NCBI RefSeq assembly: GCF_019175385.1
Contig: NC_083338.1
Coordinates: 67,116,884-67,180,883 of the forward strand
From: Lycium barbarum
Lineage: Eukaryota > Streptophyta > Magnoliopsida > Solanales > Solanaceae
DNA: 64,000 nucleotides
Direction: 5' to 3'
The translations under genes and the position numbers were made by a program. A model generated the notes under the pieces. That model was not told the DNA's origin, ran no database searches, and worked only from the letters and a program-made list of their open reading frames with translations. Numbering within the stretch: the first letter of the stretch is position 1; every line of letters begins with the position of its first letter. Positions 22,919 through 33,341 of this stretch are shown here, one piece after another.

Positions 22919-23726
22919 GTTCACTTCCTTGTATGACCTTTATTACATAATCTGGAACAAGTCAAAGTCTTACAGATTCCGAGACATTCTCGTAACACGC
23001 CTTTCTCTTGGCAATTACTAATTTACCCTTTTCAATTCCCAATGTTCACCTTCTACCAGTGTGTATGACTACTTCCTGTCCTGGGCTTCCAAATTCCTGA
23101 TGGTAGCGAACATACCTTCATCGCCGTTACTTATGCATACTCGATTATCAGCCCGTTCGGACTTCCACTCACCATGCTTACCTAAAAATCCACAGCAAAA
23201 CTGATTGTCGACTTTCTCTGAATCCTTCAACAGACCTTGCTCCTACTAAACCTCGAACGTTATCCATTTTAATCCTTCGGACTACTAACCGTCTTCCTCA
23301 CTATTATTCTTCATGCCATGCCAAATCCGTAAAATATCACATCCCACTTATCGTCTGTTTACGGTATTTCCTTTCCACGTCTCTTCCTGTTAGGCATTCC
23401 TTACTAAATGACCTGATTTTTTTCAAAAGATTTCTGGTAGAGTCTTCTTTTACAATTCCCACTATTCAAAATCTGTACGCAGCAAATATCAACAATGCCT
23501 CACAGGGCATACGGTTATATGACACATTCCAGCCATCCAGGGCTTCCTGTTTCAGGTAACAGAACAAAATATCAATACTTACCCCTGTGACTTTCCATAT
23601 CACCACTCACCTCCTTCCGTCGTATGTAAGGCTTATATAAGGAATTTCATTCCCTATGACTTGGCTCTATCACACGATCTAAGACAGAAAGAAGGTCAAC
23701 AATCCCTAGATTCCCTGTAGCCTCCT
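22919..23726. other. C interior between 5S-like segment and leader, no gene
   Basis: Closely matches F from 56082 on (TTACAGATTCCGAGACATTC, then CTACTTCCTGTCCTGG). No open frame with a recognisable product. Confidence 0.6.
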
Positions 23727-23760
23727 ATTTATAAATGTGGCCGGCTTCACACCCATAAAC
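23727..23760 (-). other. Leader stem-loop of C with palindromic loop GCCGGC
   Basis: Same stem (GTTTAT/ATAAAT, inner GTGTG/CACAT) as in A, D and J, but the loop hexamer is GCCGGC (23740-23745), again self-complementary. Confidence 0.62.
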
Positions 23761-23807
23761 AGGACTCTACTGGACACGACTTTGCAGACAACCCCTAGGA
23801 CAGACCT

Positions 23808-23819
23808 GCTCTGATACCA
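23808..23819 (-). promoter_or_regulatory. Primer-binding site of C (initiator-Met tRNA)
   Basis: TGGTATCAGAGC on the minus strand, three bases from the LTR. Confidence 0.92.
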
Positions 23820-24230
23820 CTTTGTCACACCCTAACCTTGGTAGGGCATGATGGGCACCCGACTCACTTTAGAGTCGAGCGAACCCTAAGACATTCGCTC
23901 TTATTAAAACCTGTCATTTCAAAAATCTTTAAAACATGAAACTTTTCAAAGTAAAGATCACAGTTCTTATACAGATCATGAAAACTTTCAATCAATTATG
24001 TACTTCTTACCAACAGAAATTATATGAAAATGCATACTCTTTTAACACATATACATGATTTACACTCCTCGACACCCTATCCACAGGATGTTGTCTGCAA
24101 AGTCTCTAGCATAGACGAAATACCAAGATCATGAGTGCTCAGACTCGGCAACACTCCGGAAAGAAATAGAGCTCGCCAATCCCAATGGAACATCTTCTTC
24201 TAGTAATGTCTTCTACTCATCTGGGTGTAC

Positions 24231-24285
24231 CTGCGTGGCATGAAACGCAGCCCCCGAAGAAACGGGGCAGTACGGAATATGTACT
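24231..24285 (-). other. Three-hairpin module, C 5' LTR copy
   Basis: The middle stem here is CCCCCG...CGGGG, better paired than in the 3' LTR copy. Confidence 0.6.
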
Positions 24286-24507
24286 GAATATGTAAAGCGG
24301 TAATAAATTATAACCATCGCATAATTTAGGAAAGAAGAAGTCATAACCAAACCCAATACCTACAGCCTTCGCTGGAAGAAACATAAATGTGTACACATAG
24401 TCTCAAAACAGCCTTTAAGTAAATAATTCAGTCCAACCAACATCTTCAAAATAAGTAATGCAATCTAACACACCTCCTTTAAGTAAATAATGCAATACCA
24501 CACACGT

Positions 24508-24905
24508 GCCGCTTCCGGCATAGTAATGATAGCTCCTTCAGGCAGCCGCTTCCGGCATAGTAATGATAGCTCCTTCAGGCAGCCGCTTCCGGCTCAATAT
24601 CAATAATAGCCCCTTCGGGCAGCCGCTTCCGGCTCAATATCAATAATAGCCCCTTCGGGCATAATAATAATTATAATGTAAACGTAAGTAGTAAATGAAA
24701 TGAAATAGTAAAACCTCGCACCCCTTTCGGAGTGGTTTTGAAAATATCACACTCAGACGTAAGCTGAGGCCGTAGCGCACTCAGACGTAAGCTGAGGCCA
24801 TAGCCCACTCAGGCATAAGCTGAGACCATCGCAGCCCCTTCAGAGTGGTTTTAGAAAGTTTAAATATTAAAATCTCACACCCCCGTCGGAGTGGTTTTGG
24901 AAAGT
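24508..24905 (-). repeat. Mini-hairpin tandem array, C 5' LTR
   Basis: Four GCCGCTTCCGGC units instead of five, and fewer CACCCC...GGAGTGG units than in the other LTR. Unit gain or loss happened after insertion or during the last reverse transcription. Confidence 0.72.
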
Positions 24906-26130
24906 GGCTTTATGTTTCCTTTAATACAAAACAAACTTTCTTGAAATCATTAATAAACCACAAACACGTTTCAAGTAAATCCGAGTTAGCATTAAGGGTT
25001 AACAACCGCACGCACAAGCCAAGCGGTGAGAAACTAAATGCCTTTCAAGTATCGTATGGACATCATTCGTTATAAAACCTCTATGACCATTTTCAGGCAA
25101 TTCGAGACCGTCTACAGAAGTTAGGGACATTGGCCAAAAGTTTCCTTTAATTATCGTACAAAAATAAATCAAATGGAGCAATACAAAAGGTCTCAGGAAT
25201 TTGCGGGACCACCTCAGGTCAAGTCGAGGTGGCGTACATGAATTACGAACATTAGGCCTTGTGAGGTCATCTATGAAAGTTTCAGGGCAATCTAGTTCCA
25301 TTTGTGAAAGTTACGGATGTTTAAACTATTTTTCCATCAAAATATAAAGTACCTAATTCAATTACATTGAATGAATAAGGATCAAAATTAGGCTCAGATT
25401 TCTAGAAATAGAGTTTTCTCCGAGGCTTGTATCATAACCTATTATGTCTAGGACATGCCAAAAGAAAGAAAGGTAAGGCTTTACATACCTGTTCAACCTC
25501 TTATCAGCTACACTTATTCGCCCAAGCTCGTAAATCTACATTTGAGAGGATTCACACTAATGTTAGTCCTCTTATCACACACTTATCCCAAGTTTCAAAT
25601 CATACTATTCTATATTCTGCCGAAAATCGGGCAGCATCTCCCTTGTTTATATGCCTAGCCCGAATTCTTAATTCAGCAACCAACAACAACAATAACAGTA
25701 CCAACATCATTTATAATGTTTCCAAGTCCAAAATATCTCATAAAACAGCCCACACGCTATTTTCCAACTTTCATAGTTAATTAACTCAGTATACAATCAT
25801 TTAATCACGCTTTCATCGCGACTAAACCGGTATTAGCACAAATAGAAAGAGATTCATACCTTTCTCCCTTTAATATTGCTGTATCTTCACCTTTGTACGC
25901 TAATTTTAGGCCACCACACGCCCGATATATGATTCTGCAATGAAAACTATACGCTACCCGGACTGGAATTGGGAAATTATACCTGGTTTGGGTTAAAAAT
26001 GGGTGTAGGAAGGTTGGGGAATTTTCTAGAGAAATTGGGGTGTTTTTTGGGTGCTTTGGCTCAGAAATAGGGGGCCTCCCCCTTTTATAGAACGGTCCAG
26101 GTTCTGCCTGGACCGACTTAGTTTTCCTTC

Positions 26131-26164
26131 TGCGCGTTCGCGCCCCCTTTGGGCGCGTTCGCGC
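26131..26164 (-). repeat. GCGCGTTCGCGC palindrome pair, C 5' LTR
   Basis: Same pair as 21566-21600. Confidence 0.7.
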
Positions 26165-26638
26165 AGCTCTGGTTTTTCTACCTGGACCTTTGTTCAGTAA
26201 AACGGTCATAACTCTTGATTATGATATCGTGTGAGGGCTCACGACCTATGGTTGGAAAGATATTTCAATTATCTACAACCGTTATTTCTGGGTGTTTTCC
26301 CAAATTCCAAACTTATAATGCCGTGTTTGCCCCTCCAAGTCAGATCATCCGAAAACGTTTCCGTAAATCATCCTTTTGGAGTGCTTATGCCCATTTTTGG
26401 CTTATGGGTCCTTCTTAGGACTTGCTCAACTTTCCATATACTATTCGTACGTGTCTTCATATGTCCTTTATAAAACTCTGATGTGTGGGCCCCGCTTAGC
26501 TTGCAGCAACGAGGGCTTTTTGTCAAATAACATATGAACTAATTTACACCACATGGTCTCCAAATGTCATATATATGTTATTATTACCTTCTTATAACAC
26601 AACCTTCATTCCGAACTTAATTTTCAATCTTTTTGTTC

Positions 26639-26727
26639 AGCGCGTTCGCGCCACGTGGGGGCGCGTTCGCACTTTATTGGCCCTTTGGCCTTCTGCGCAT
26701 TCGCGCCACTCGCTGGCGCGTTCGCGT
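26639..26727 (-). repeat. GCGCGTTCGCGC second cluster, C 5' LTR
   Basis: Same cluster as 22074-22164 with small changes (for example GCGCGTTCGCAC). Confidence 0.7.
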
Positions 26728-27098
26728 AGACCCTTGTCCTGGCTTGCCAGTCCAGCTTGTTTCGTCCATATCTCCTTATCCCGATGTCCGATTGAGGAGC
26801 GGTTTGTTGCGTTGGAATCTAAACTTCCCGAATTTCACTTTTGACTTCTTCTTTACTTCAAAAATCTTAATATACTAAAACATATTATTCCTTTTCTATC
26901 CCTAACCTTTCCTCAATTTTACCATGAACCGCCTTGTGAATTTTCCTTTTTACCCTTAGCCTTTCTCAATATTTTCACATCAAAATTTTTATAAAAAACT
27001 TGTGTATTAAACAAGATCAAAAATATGGCCTTGCCCTTAACTTCCCGCAATTATTTCAGATTTTCCGAATATGCAAAATTACGGAATATAACAGAGTA

Positions 27099-29441
27099 CA
27101 CCATTGTATTGTATCCTTGGGAGCTCGTCACTCTTTTATTGCTTGACGATTTTGTTGGTATAGCTGTAGAATGCGGTTGGGTCTATATTTCTAGTGATAT
27201 TAGCCCGTCCTTACTTGTCGTAGTCATTCAAAAGTCAAACTAATATATGTAAGGCTATTCCTTCTTTCGCCGTTACGGCATGACTTCCAGTTTATTGTTT
27301 CTCGTGTATGAGCTGTAGGGTCTAAGAGTCATAGAAGTATTCCAATTCCATATTATTGGTTTCACGAATCAAATCCAAGTTATGCCATGTGTTTATGTAT
27401 CGATACTCCATTCGGTCCTTCCACTCTTAAGATCGAGCTTCTAGAGCACAGTTACGATGTTGTAGTGCCCTCTGTAAGACGAATCATATCAGATGACTGT
27501 TGATGGGTTATAGTTCTTATTTAATTTAAACTATATCGAGCTTCCAAAATTATCATCGTTGGGTCACAGTGCTTCACTAAAATGGATCGTAACGAAGTAG
27601 TCGTTCCAAGTCATCTGTGAGAATGTGATCATTCAGGTGATAGTGTGAAATGTCATAGGCTTTCTATTCGTACAAAGGATTGTTCGACTCTTATCATTAT
27701 AGAGGTTCCTTATGTATTAGGTCCCCAAGGTCAAGTCTTTTTATAAGCATTATGCTCTTGTATTAAAGAGCCTTTTAAAACTAGTGTACTTCATTGGTTA
27801 TCGAGTTTGTATAAGTAGTTCAGCTTCTGTAGTCATTGAGTTCAGGTGTTCCAAAATGTAAGCCTCAATGTCTCGGGTTGATTCGTTTAACAGTATGTGC
27901 ATATAAGTGAATCCTTGCACCAAATTGTAACAACCATAACATTTTTTCGTATGTTCACTGAATATAGAAGGTAGCACTAAGGGTGTAAGAAGAGAACTAG
28001 TGTACAGATTCTGAAAGTCATGAATTAAGAATCATAAGAGCTATAAGTATGTAACGTCTATATCGTATTAGTCTCTTTTGACAAAAAATCCTTTATATGT
28101 ATTCTTTCCCAGTGAGATCCAAAGAACGAAATTTCACGACTCTCCTATTTGTATACTTGAGGTTCATTTGCTCCTTTCATGTGAAGTGGTGTCCGTGTCA
28201 AGTGTTCATATGGCGTTATAGAGTTCCATATGGTTGTCAAGAATTTTAGGATCTTTTCATAAGAAATCCATATCTCACATACACATAAACATGTTCACAA
28301 TTTAATGGCCTTATCAAATCATGTCTACTGTTTCTATAAGGTTTTGAATAAAGATACACATAGGGCTAACCGTATTACTCTATATATATACGTGGTTATA
28401 TTCACATATGTCATGCCCTGTGGATGGTCTGATTGAAACGCATAGGCGCACATTGCTCATTTTCATATTCATACATTAAATGCCTTATGGACGGTCTGAT
28501 TAAAACATGTAGGTGCACAATAGAGGTTGACTATGGTTGGACTAATGAAACGCATAATTCAACGTAGGTAATGGTGTGCCCTATGGACAGGTTGATTGAA
28601 ACACATGGGTGGTACCCTCATTGTCTTTCACAGGTGCATGCTTGCATTCATATTATGTAATGTATCCCATGCATGACCTACATGGCTCACTTGTTCTAGA
28701 AGAGGTAAATAAGGAATCTAAATACGAAGATCCCAAGTGTTACAGTTAACAATACCAGAACATTGTTACATATAGTAATCCAAAATTATCATCAGAATAA
28801 TTCAAAGAATGTTCTAACGACTTAAGCACTATAAGATGTGATATGTGATCCTGCAGGTTGTTTCTCAGCGCTACTATACATTGTTGGTTTCCGTTTCATT
28901 TCTCTTATATGAATTTCAGTATTTGCATATGCTATCATGTCCGCCTTACATATGAGTACAATTCTTTCTGTACTTGCGTTCCTTTTGTTGGGGGTGCTAT
29001 GTTCATATTGCAGCTTTAGATGCACATATTGGCACATTTCCTCGCTAGGTTTTGTGGGCATTCAACTGTTGAGTGGTGAGCTCTATTTCTATTGAAGCCG
29101 AGATGAGTCTAGTACTCTTATAGAAGATATAGTGATTAAGGGTAGGTCGAGGCCCTGCCCCAACTGTATGATAGTTCTATAGTTCCAATCGTCATAGAGG
29201 CTTCATAGACATGCATTGATAGTCATTTGTATACACTTGTATATCATTCATATGTTTCAGGTTCGATGGCCCATTTACAGATATAGATGTGCCAGTGGCA
29301 CCTTTCATTTGTTTATTTAGAACGCTATATCATTTGATTCAGGTGCATAAGTATTTGCATAAGTTCTCATCTAGATGGTTTGCTCAGTTAGGTTAAGGCA
29401 CCGAGTGTCAGTCTGCGTCACCAAGGTTTTGGGGATTGACA
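27099..29441 (+). repeat. LTR H, right part (old, decayed)
   Basis: A decayed gypsy LTR body. Signs are AGTAC...GTACT and the rest of the module at 28955-29013, CGAGGCCCTGCCCC near 29150 (compare GACGGGGTCCTGTCCCGTC in I and E), and an end of the type CACCGAGTGTCAGTC...GGGGATTGACA (29410-29441). It resumes LTR H after C. Protease sequence of G begins directly after it, so H is probably a solo LTR inserted in G, but without a clear target duplication. No gene lies within. Confidence 0.6.
28955..29013 (+). other. Three-hairpin module, decayed LTR H copy
   Basis: The AGTAC/GTACT arms are intact (28955-28959, 28970-28974) although the rest of the LTR is decayed. The last stem is reduced to GCTAT...ATTGCAG. 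Confidence 0.5.
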
Positions 29442-29556
29442 TTATCATTCTGCTATGCAACTGTAGATTGCCGAGTCAAAATAGTTAAGTTCTAGTTTCC
29501 TAATAAACAACACTTAGAATGGATGGCTTGTATAACATTTCCCGTGAGTAGTTTTA
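29442..29556 (+). pseudogene. pol: Element G, protease-end fragment of an old gypsy pol
   Basis: Translates to CYATVDCRVKIVKF, a stop, then FPN..HLEWMACITFPVSS, matching [17 protein letters not shown] in A. It joins in frame to 43412 once solo LTR B and one TTTTA copy are removed. Old and degenerate. Confidence 0.75.
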
Positions 29557-29701
29557 TGTCACACCTCGGAAAATTTTCCGTTGGAGCGCAAATAAATGAA
29601 CTAGTAATGCATGCAAATGGATGTGGACGATTAAAATGAGAAGTCTAAGAGATACAAAAAGTTACAGATTTGAAATCTGCCAAGTGGTCATAGAGTGCAA
29701 A

Positions 29702-29943
29702 TACGGACCGTAAATTGGTATACGGTCCGTAAACTGGCAGTCGTAAATTGCCATGCAAGGTTTCAACTTTCTGCCTAGTTGAGAAATGGTAGAATACGAC
29801 CAGGAGGACGGACCGTAAAGTGATTTACGGCCCGTAAACCATGGTCGTAAATCATCATGCAAGCAGCCAAAGTTTCTGGTTCTGGAAATGGTTAAAGACG
29901 ATCGCGAGGGATGGTACGTAAACTGCAATACGGGCCGTAAACC
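29702..29943 (+). repeat. U3 array of TACGGACCGTAAA palindromes in LTR B
   Basis: Five copies with variable centres (TACGGACCGTAAA, TACGGTCCGTAAA, CGGACCGTAAAG, TTTACGGCCCGTAAA, TACGGGCCGTAAA), plus partial GTCGTAAAT copies. It is followed about 45 bases on by a TTAAATAAG TATA-like box. Confidence 0.72.
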
Positions 29944-30227
29944 ATGGTGGACGACAACTGTTCACCTCAGCACAGATTTTCCAAGTCATTAAATAAGAGG
30001 ACCAGCACTTGTTTTATTTCATTTCAACATTACACCACTTGTCACGACCCAACCCCGTAGGCCGTGACTAGTGCCCGAGTTGGACACTCATGTTATCTGT
30101 TAACTGTAGTCATTTGCAATTAGCATGTCATGATCTCATTTGTACATAAAACGGGTAGGACGTTATTTTAAAGCTGTCAAGCTTTGTATGTCTTAGACAC
30201 CTGTCTCCTGAGGAGTTGCACTTTTTA

Positions 30228-30233
<6 letters not shown>

Positions 30234-30278
<45 letters not shown>
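30234..30278. repeat. (TA)n microsatellite, A 3' LTR
   Basis: About 22 TA units; the other LTR has about 12 (38597-38620). Slippage has changed it since insertion. Confidence 0.9.
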
Positions 30279-30279
<1 letters not shown>

Positions 30280-30617
30280 CTACGCAAGCCGACAAGGCTG
30301 CCACGATATACAAAATAATAAACATACATATATATGCAAGTCGACAAGGCTGCCATTACGAATGGGTACGCCCCAAACATAAGTCATAGACATAAAACGC
30401 ATCAACAACTACAAACAAACCCACACCGATGTCCACAGACCTCTAACAGTAATGACCGTATCATATGGCGGGACAGGGCCCCGCCGTACCCAAACAAACA
30501 CATATGAATACAACATAAGGGAGTTATACCACAAGCTAGGCTCCGGAACAAGGGAGCAGTCCAAAATAGCTTAATAGGTATCCTAAGCTGGCGGATCTCC
30601 GAAACGAGCGTCTGTAC

Positions 30618-30672
30618 CTGCGGGCATGAACGCAGCCCCCCGAAGAAAGGGGGTCAGTACGGAATATGTACT
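30618..30672 (-). other. Three-hairpin module, A 3' LTR copy
   Basis: CTGCGGG...CGCAG, CCCCCCG...GGGGG, AGTAC...GTACT. It lies about 580 bases from the LTR 3' end. Confidence 0.6.
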
Positions 30673-30857
30673 GAGCATGTAAAGCTTGAAACATAGTAAT
30701 AGACTTATATTGAGACAAGGTATATAGGACTCAGTGCAACAACCAGAATTTCTTAAAAACATGCCTTTGAACACATTTCGTCTGTATCATTCTCATATCA
30801 GTGTTATTATAGAGTTTTGTAATCAAAGCTGCATAATCATTCCGTATATAACATATA

Positions 30858-31135
30858 TAACGTGTCCCGGCCCTTTAATGAGGGACTCGGTAATTAAAAT
30901 CATAGCACCATAAACATAAACATATACGTGTCCCGGCCCTTTAATGAGGGACTCGGTAATAAGGAATATATGCCCTCCTGGCCACCGTTTCCATGTCATC
31001 ATATCATTATATCACCATATCATCATGTCATCATATATATATATAACGTGTCCCGGCCCTTTAATGAGGGACTCGGTAATAATATAGTAAACATGCGCAC
31101 GAAAACGTATCCTGGCCCGGGACTCAGTGAAGGAT
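30858..31135 (-). repeat. CCCGGCCC...GGGACTCGG dispersed units, A 3' LTR
   Basis: Three near-identical 30-base units (about 30862, 30931, 31049) and a fourth variant (31112), each with a CCC/GGG stem. D and F LTRs hold related CCCGGCCC...GGGACGCGG units. Confidence 0.7.
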
Positions 31136-32789
31136 ATAACGGTAAGCACGAGCAGAATAATAAGCAACCACATATATACAATTCATCTTTTTGGACTCAA
31201 TGGATAAGCAACTAACCAGCTCTAAAGTGTTAAAATAATATTCATTTTCAGTTCATTTCAAGTCTCATAACAACCTATTACAAGAAACGTTTCAGATTTC
31301 ATGTACATATATCACTTTAATTTGGTGTAGCTTTTGAAAGTCAAGAATGTCTCTAATGGTGCAATCCTTTAGGAATAGGAACTTTCATACATTATTCATT
31401 AGTCACTCATATTGTAGGCACATGACAATGGCCTTAATGAAATATAGAATCATAAGTCATGCATGGAACTAGAGAATAGAATTTACCCCAAGGTTCATAT
31501 CGTTTCATACTTACGTCTAGGACATGCCAAAAGAAAGAAGGAATGGGCTTTACATACCTTTAGCATTTAGTTGTATTCTAACTCGTACTTGCTGCCCAAA
31601 AACACTTATCCTATATCAAGATATGAAGAACTACAATTAGTCTACAAGGGAATTCAATACGTATTTTGACGCTCACAATTCCTTTCTAACATTTAAACGA
31701 CGTTTCGTTCGCATTCGAACCAACTAGCGTTACAAGCTAACATTGCTAATCGTTCTTTCATATATTAATCAAAACTTGTTTAAACATGACTTAGGGAGCT
31801 TGGGCAGTCCCTACACCATTCAAACTGTTTCATACACACGGCTAAACAACACACATAGCATTTCCATTCTCACTTAGCAATTTTCCAGTTTTAACTTGCA
31901 ACAACAACAACACGTTTAATGACATTACTTTCATGATTCTTGGAACTGTTTTAACCTCGTTTTCATTCCTACAACAGCCCACCATCATTTCAGTTTCAAC
32001 TTGAATCAATGCACTTTACTTTCACTAAACGTTTGCAACAAGAATCAACATTCAACACACACAAATTCACTTCTAACATCAAAACTGTCCACGGTTTTGG
32101 ACTGCCTATACACTTCAACATAATTCATTTCTTTAACACCTCAATTCACATATTCAACATGCATACAATACACCACAATGTCCATTACAACAACAATCCA
32201 AATGTGACACAAAACAGTCCCTAAATCTCCCCTAAAACAGTCCCTTTTTCACGGCTACAACCCCCTTCCCACGATTTCATGATTTTTATCCGTTTATCCA
32301 ACTACAATACATTCAATCCATTCCCACTACATGTTCAAGAAGATAAAGCATGACTTCATTAGAACCTTCAACACACGGCTCATTTTCAATTCAAGAAAAA
32401 CAGCCCAATATCCAACATGCAACATCACAACCAACTTCTACAATCTTTGTTCATTTACCTATGTTGGTACATATTCAATTCATCAACAATACATGCAAAA
32501 TGAAATCAATCATGACTTCACCTCACTCACGGCTCACTCTCTACTTCAACTACAACAACAATCCAACAACAACATGCATGAACTATACATTCAAATCATC
32601 ATACAACACAAGAACAATAAGCATTCTTACCTTTCAATCTTGTTCTTCACCTTGGCCGAAACTTCAACTCTATTGAGGTGCTACACTTCCTTGTTTCTTT
32701 TCAACAACTACTACCTATTCTTGTACACTAAATGAGGAGTTGATTTGAGGAAGAAAGCTGATTTTTTTTGGATTGAACTCACCTCACCA

Positions 32790-32813
32790 CTCTCGGCTAG
32801 CTCTAGCCGAGAG
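32790..32813 (-). other. 11-bp-arm palindrome in A 3' LTR
   Basis: CTCTCGGCTAG and CTAGCCGAGAG around CT: a perfect inverted repeat in U3 (repeated at 41133-41156). Confidence 0.75.
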
Positions 32814-33221
32814 CTTCTCTTTCTCTCACTATGTATTTCTAACTTGTAAGTGTTGAAATGAGTTGTGGAATGTGGAGTGAATCAGATTTTTCACATTATG
32901 TATTCACTCCATATTTTGGCCATGTGTACTACACTAACTTGGGTCAAGAATCTTTGACCACTCCATTATTCTACACGGCCAAACATGGCTTTAAATAATG
33001 GGCTGATTTTTTTGTTCCCAATCCCACTTATTAATCTAACCATGGTTAATTTAATCCCCATTTTCCATTAATACTTTCATGCCAACGAAATTGTAGGTGA
33101 ATTGTGACTCGAAACGAAACCGGAAGTTAAAATCTCTACTTCGTATCTTAAGATAGTCTTGTATTTAACTTGTCGCGTTTATTTTAAAACGTCCCAATGT
33201 ATGAAAATATGGGATATAACA

Positions 33222-33255
33222 TCCTCACCCCTTTATAACATTCGTCCTCGAATGT
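33222..33255 (-). promoter_or_regulatory. Polypurine tract and hairpin of A
   Basis: The minus strand reads AAAGGGGTGAGGA against the 3' LTR, with the hairpin ACATTCG-AGGA-CGAATGT at 33238-33255. Confidence 0.88.
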
Positions 33256-33341
33256 CGATTTTATCCCGTTGGATTCGATAAGAGTTTTGGGGAGGGTTTT
33301 CCTTATTGCTAACATATAAATTGAGCAGACAATTAACACAA

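Larger units (their letters stand above)
19171..27093 (-). mobile_element. Element C: complete non-autonomous gypsy element, TSD GAGTA
   Basis: LTRs 19171-22528 (3358 bp) and 23823-27093 (3271 bp) flank an interior of only 1294 bp. GAGTA repeats exactly at 19166-19170 and 27094-27098. The primer site and polypurine tract give minus orientation. The interior has no gag-pol; it is a shortened form of the F interior, sharing the start, the 5S-derived segment and the leader. Length differences between the LTRs lie mostly in a hairpin-rich tandem array. Confidence 0.93.
23823..27093 (-). repeat. 5' LTR of element C
   Basis: Pair of 19171-22528. Module at 24231-24285, shorter mini-hairpin array at 24508-24905, CpG palindromes at 26131-26164 and 26639-26727. 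By eye only scattered substitutions apart from array length. Confidence 0.9.
30040..33221 (-). repeat. 3' LTR of element A
   Basis: Plus-orientation ends are TGTCACGACCC and GGGATATAACA. It contains a (TA)n run, the module (30618-30672), three GTGTCCCGGCCCTTTAATGA-type units, and a palindrome at 32790-32813. The 134-aa and 108-aa plus-strand frames near 32331-32735 are antisense openings in A/C-rich DNA. Confidence 0.93.

Noticed and set aside
19171..27093. Cassandra TRIM element as explanation of the 5S match
   Set aside because: Cassandra is short and has 5S in its LTRs; here the LTRs are over 3 kb and the segment is internal.
32331..32735. 134-codon frame on the plus strand, repeated at 40674-41078
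   Set aside because: It recurs because it lies in both LTRs of A, is antisense to the element and has N/T/Y-rich low-complexity composition.
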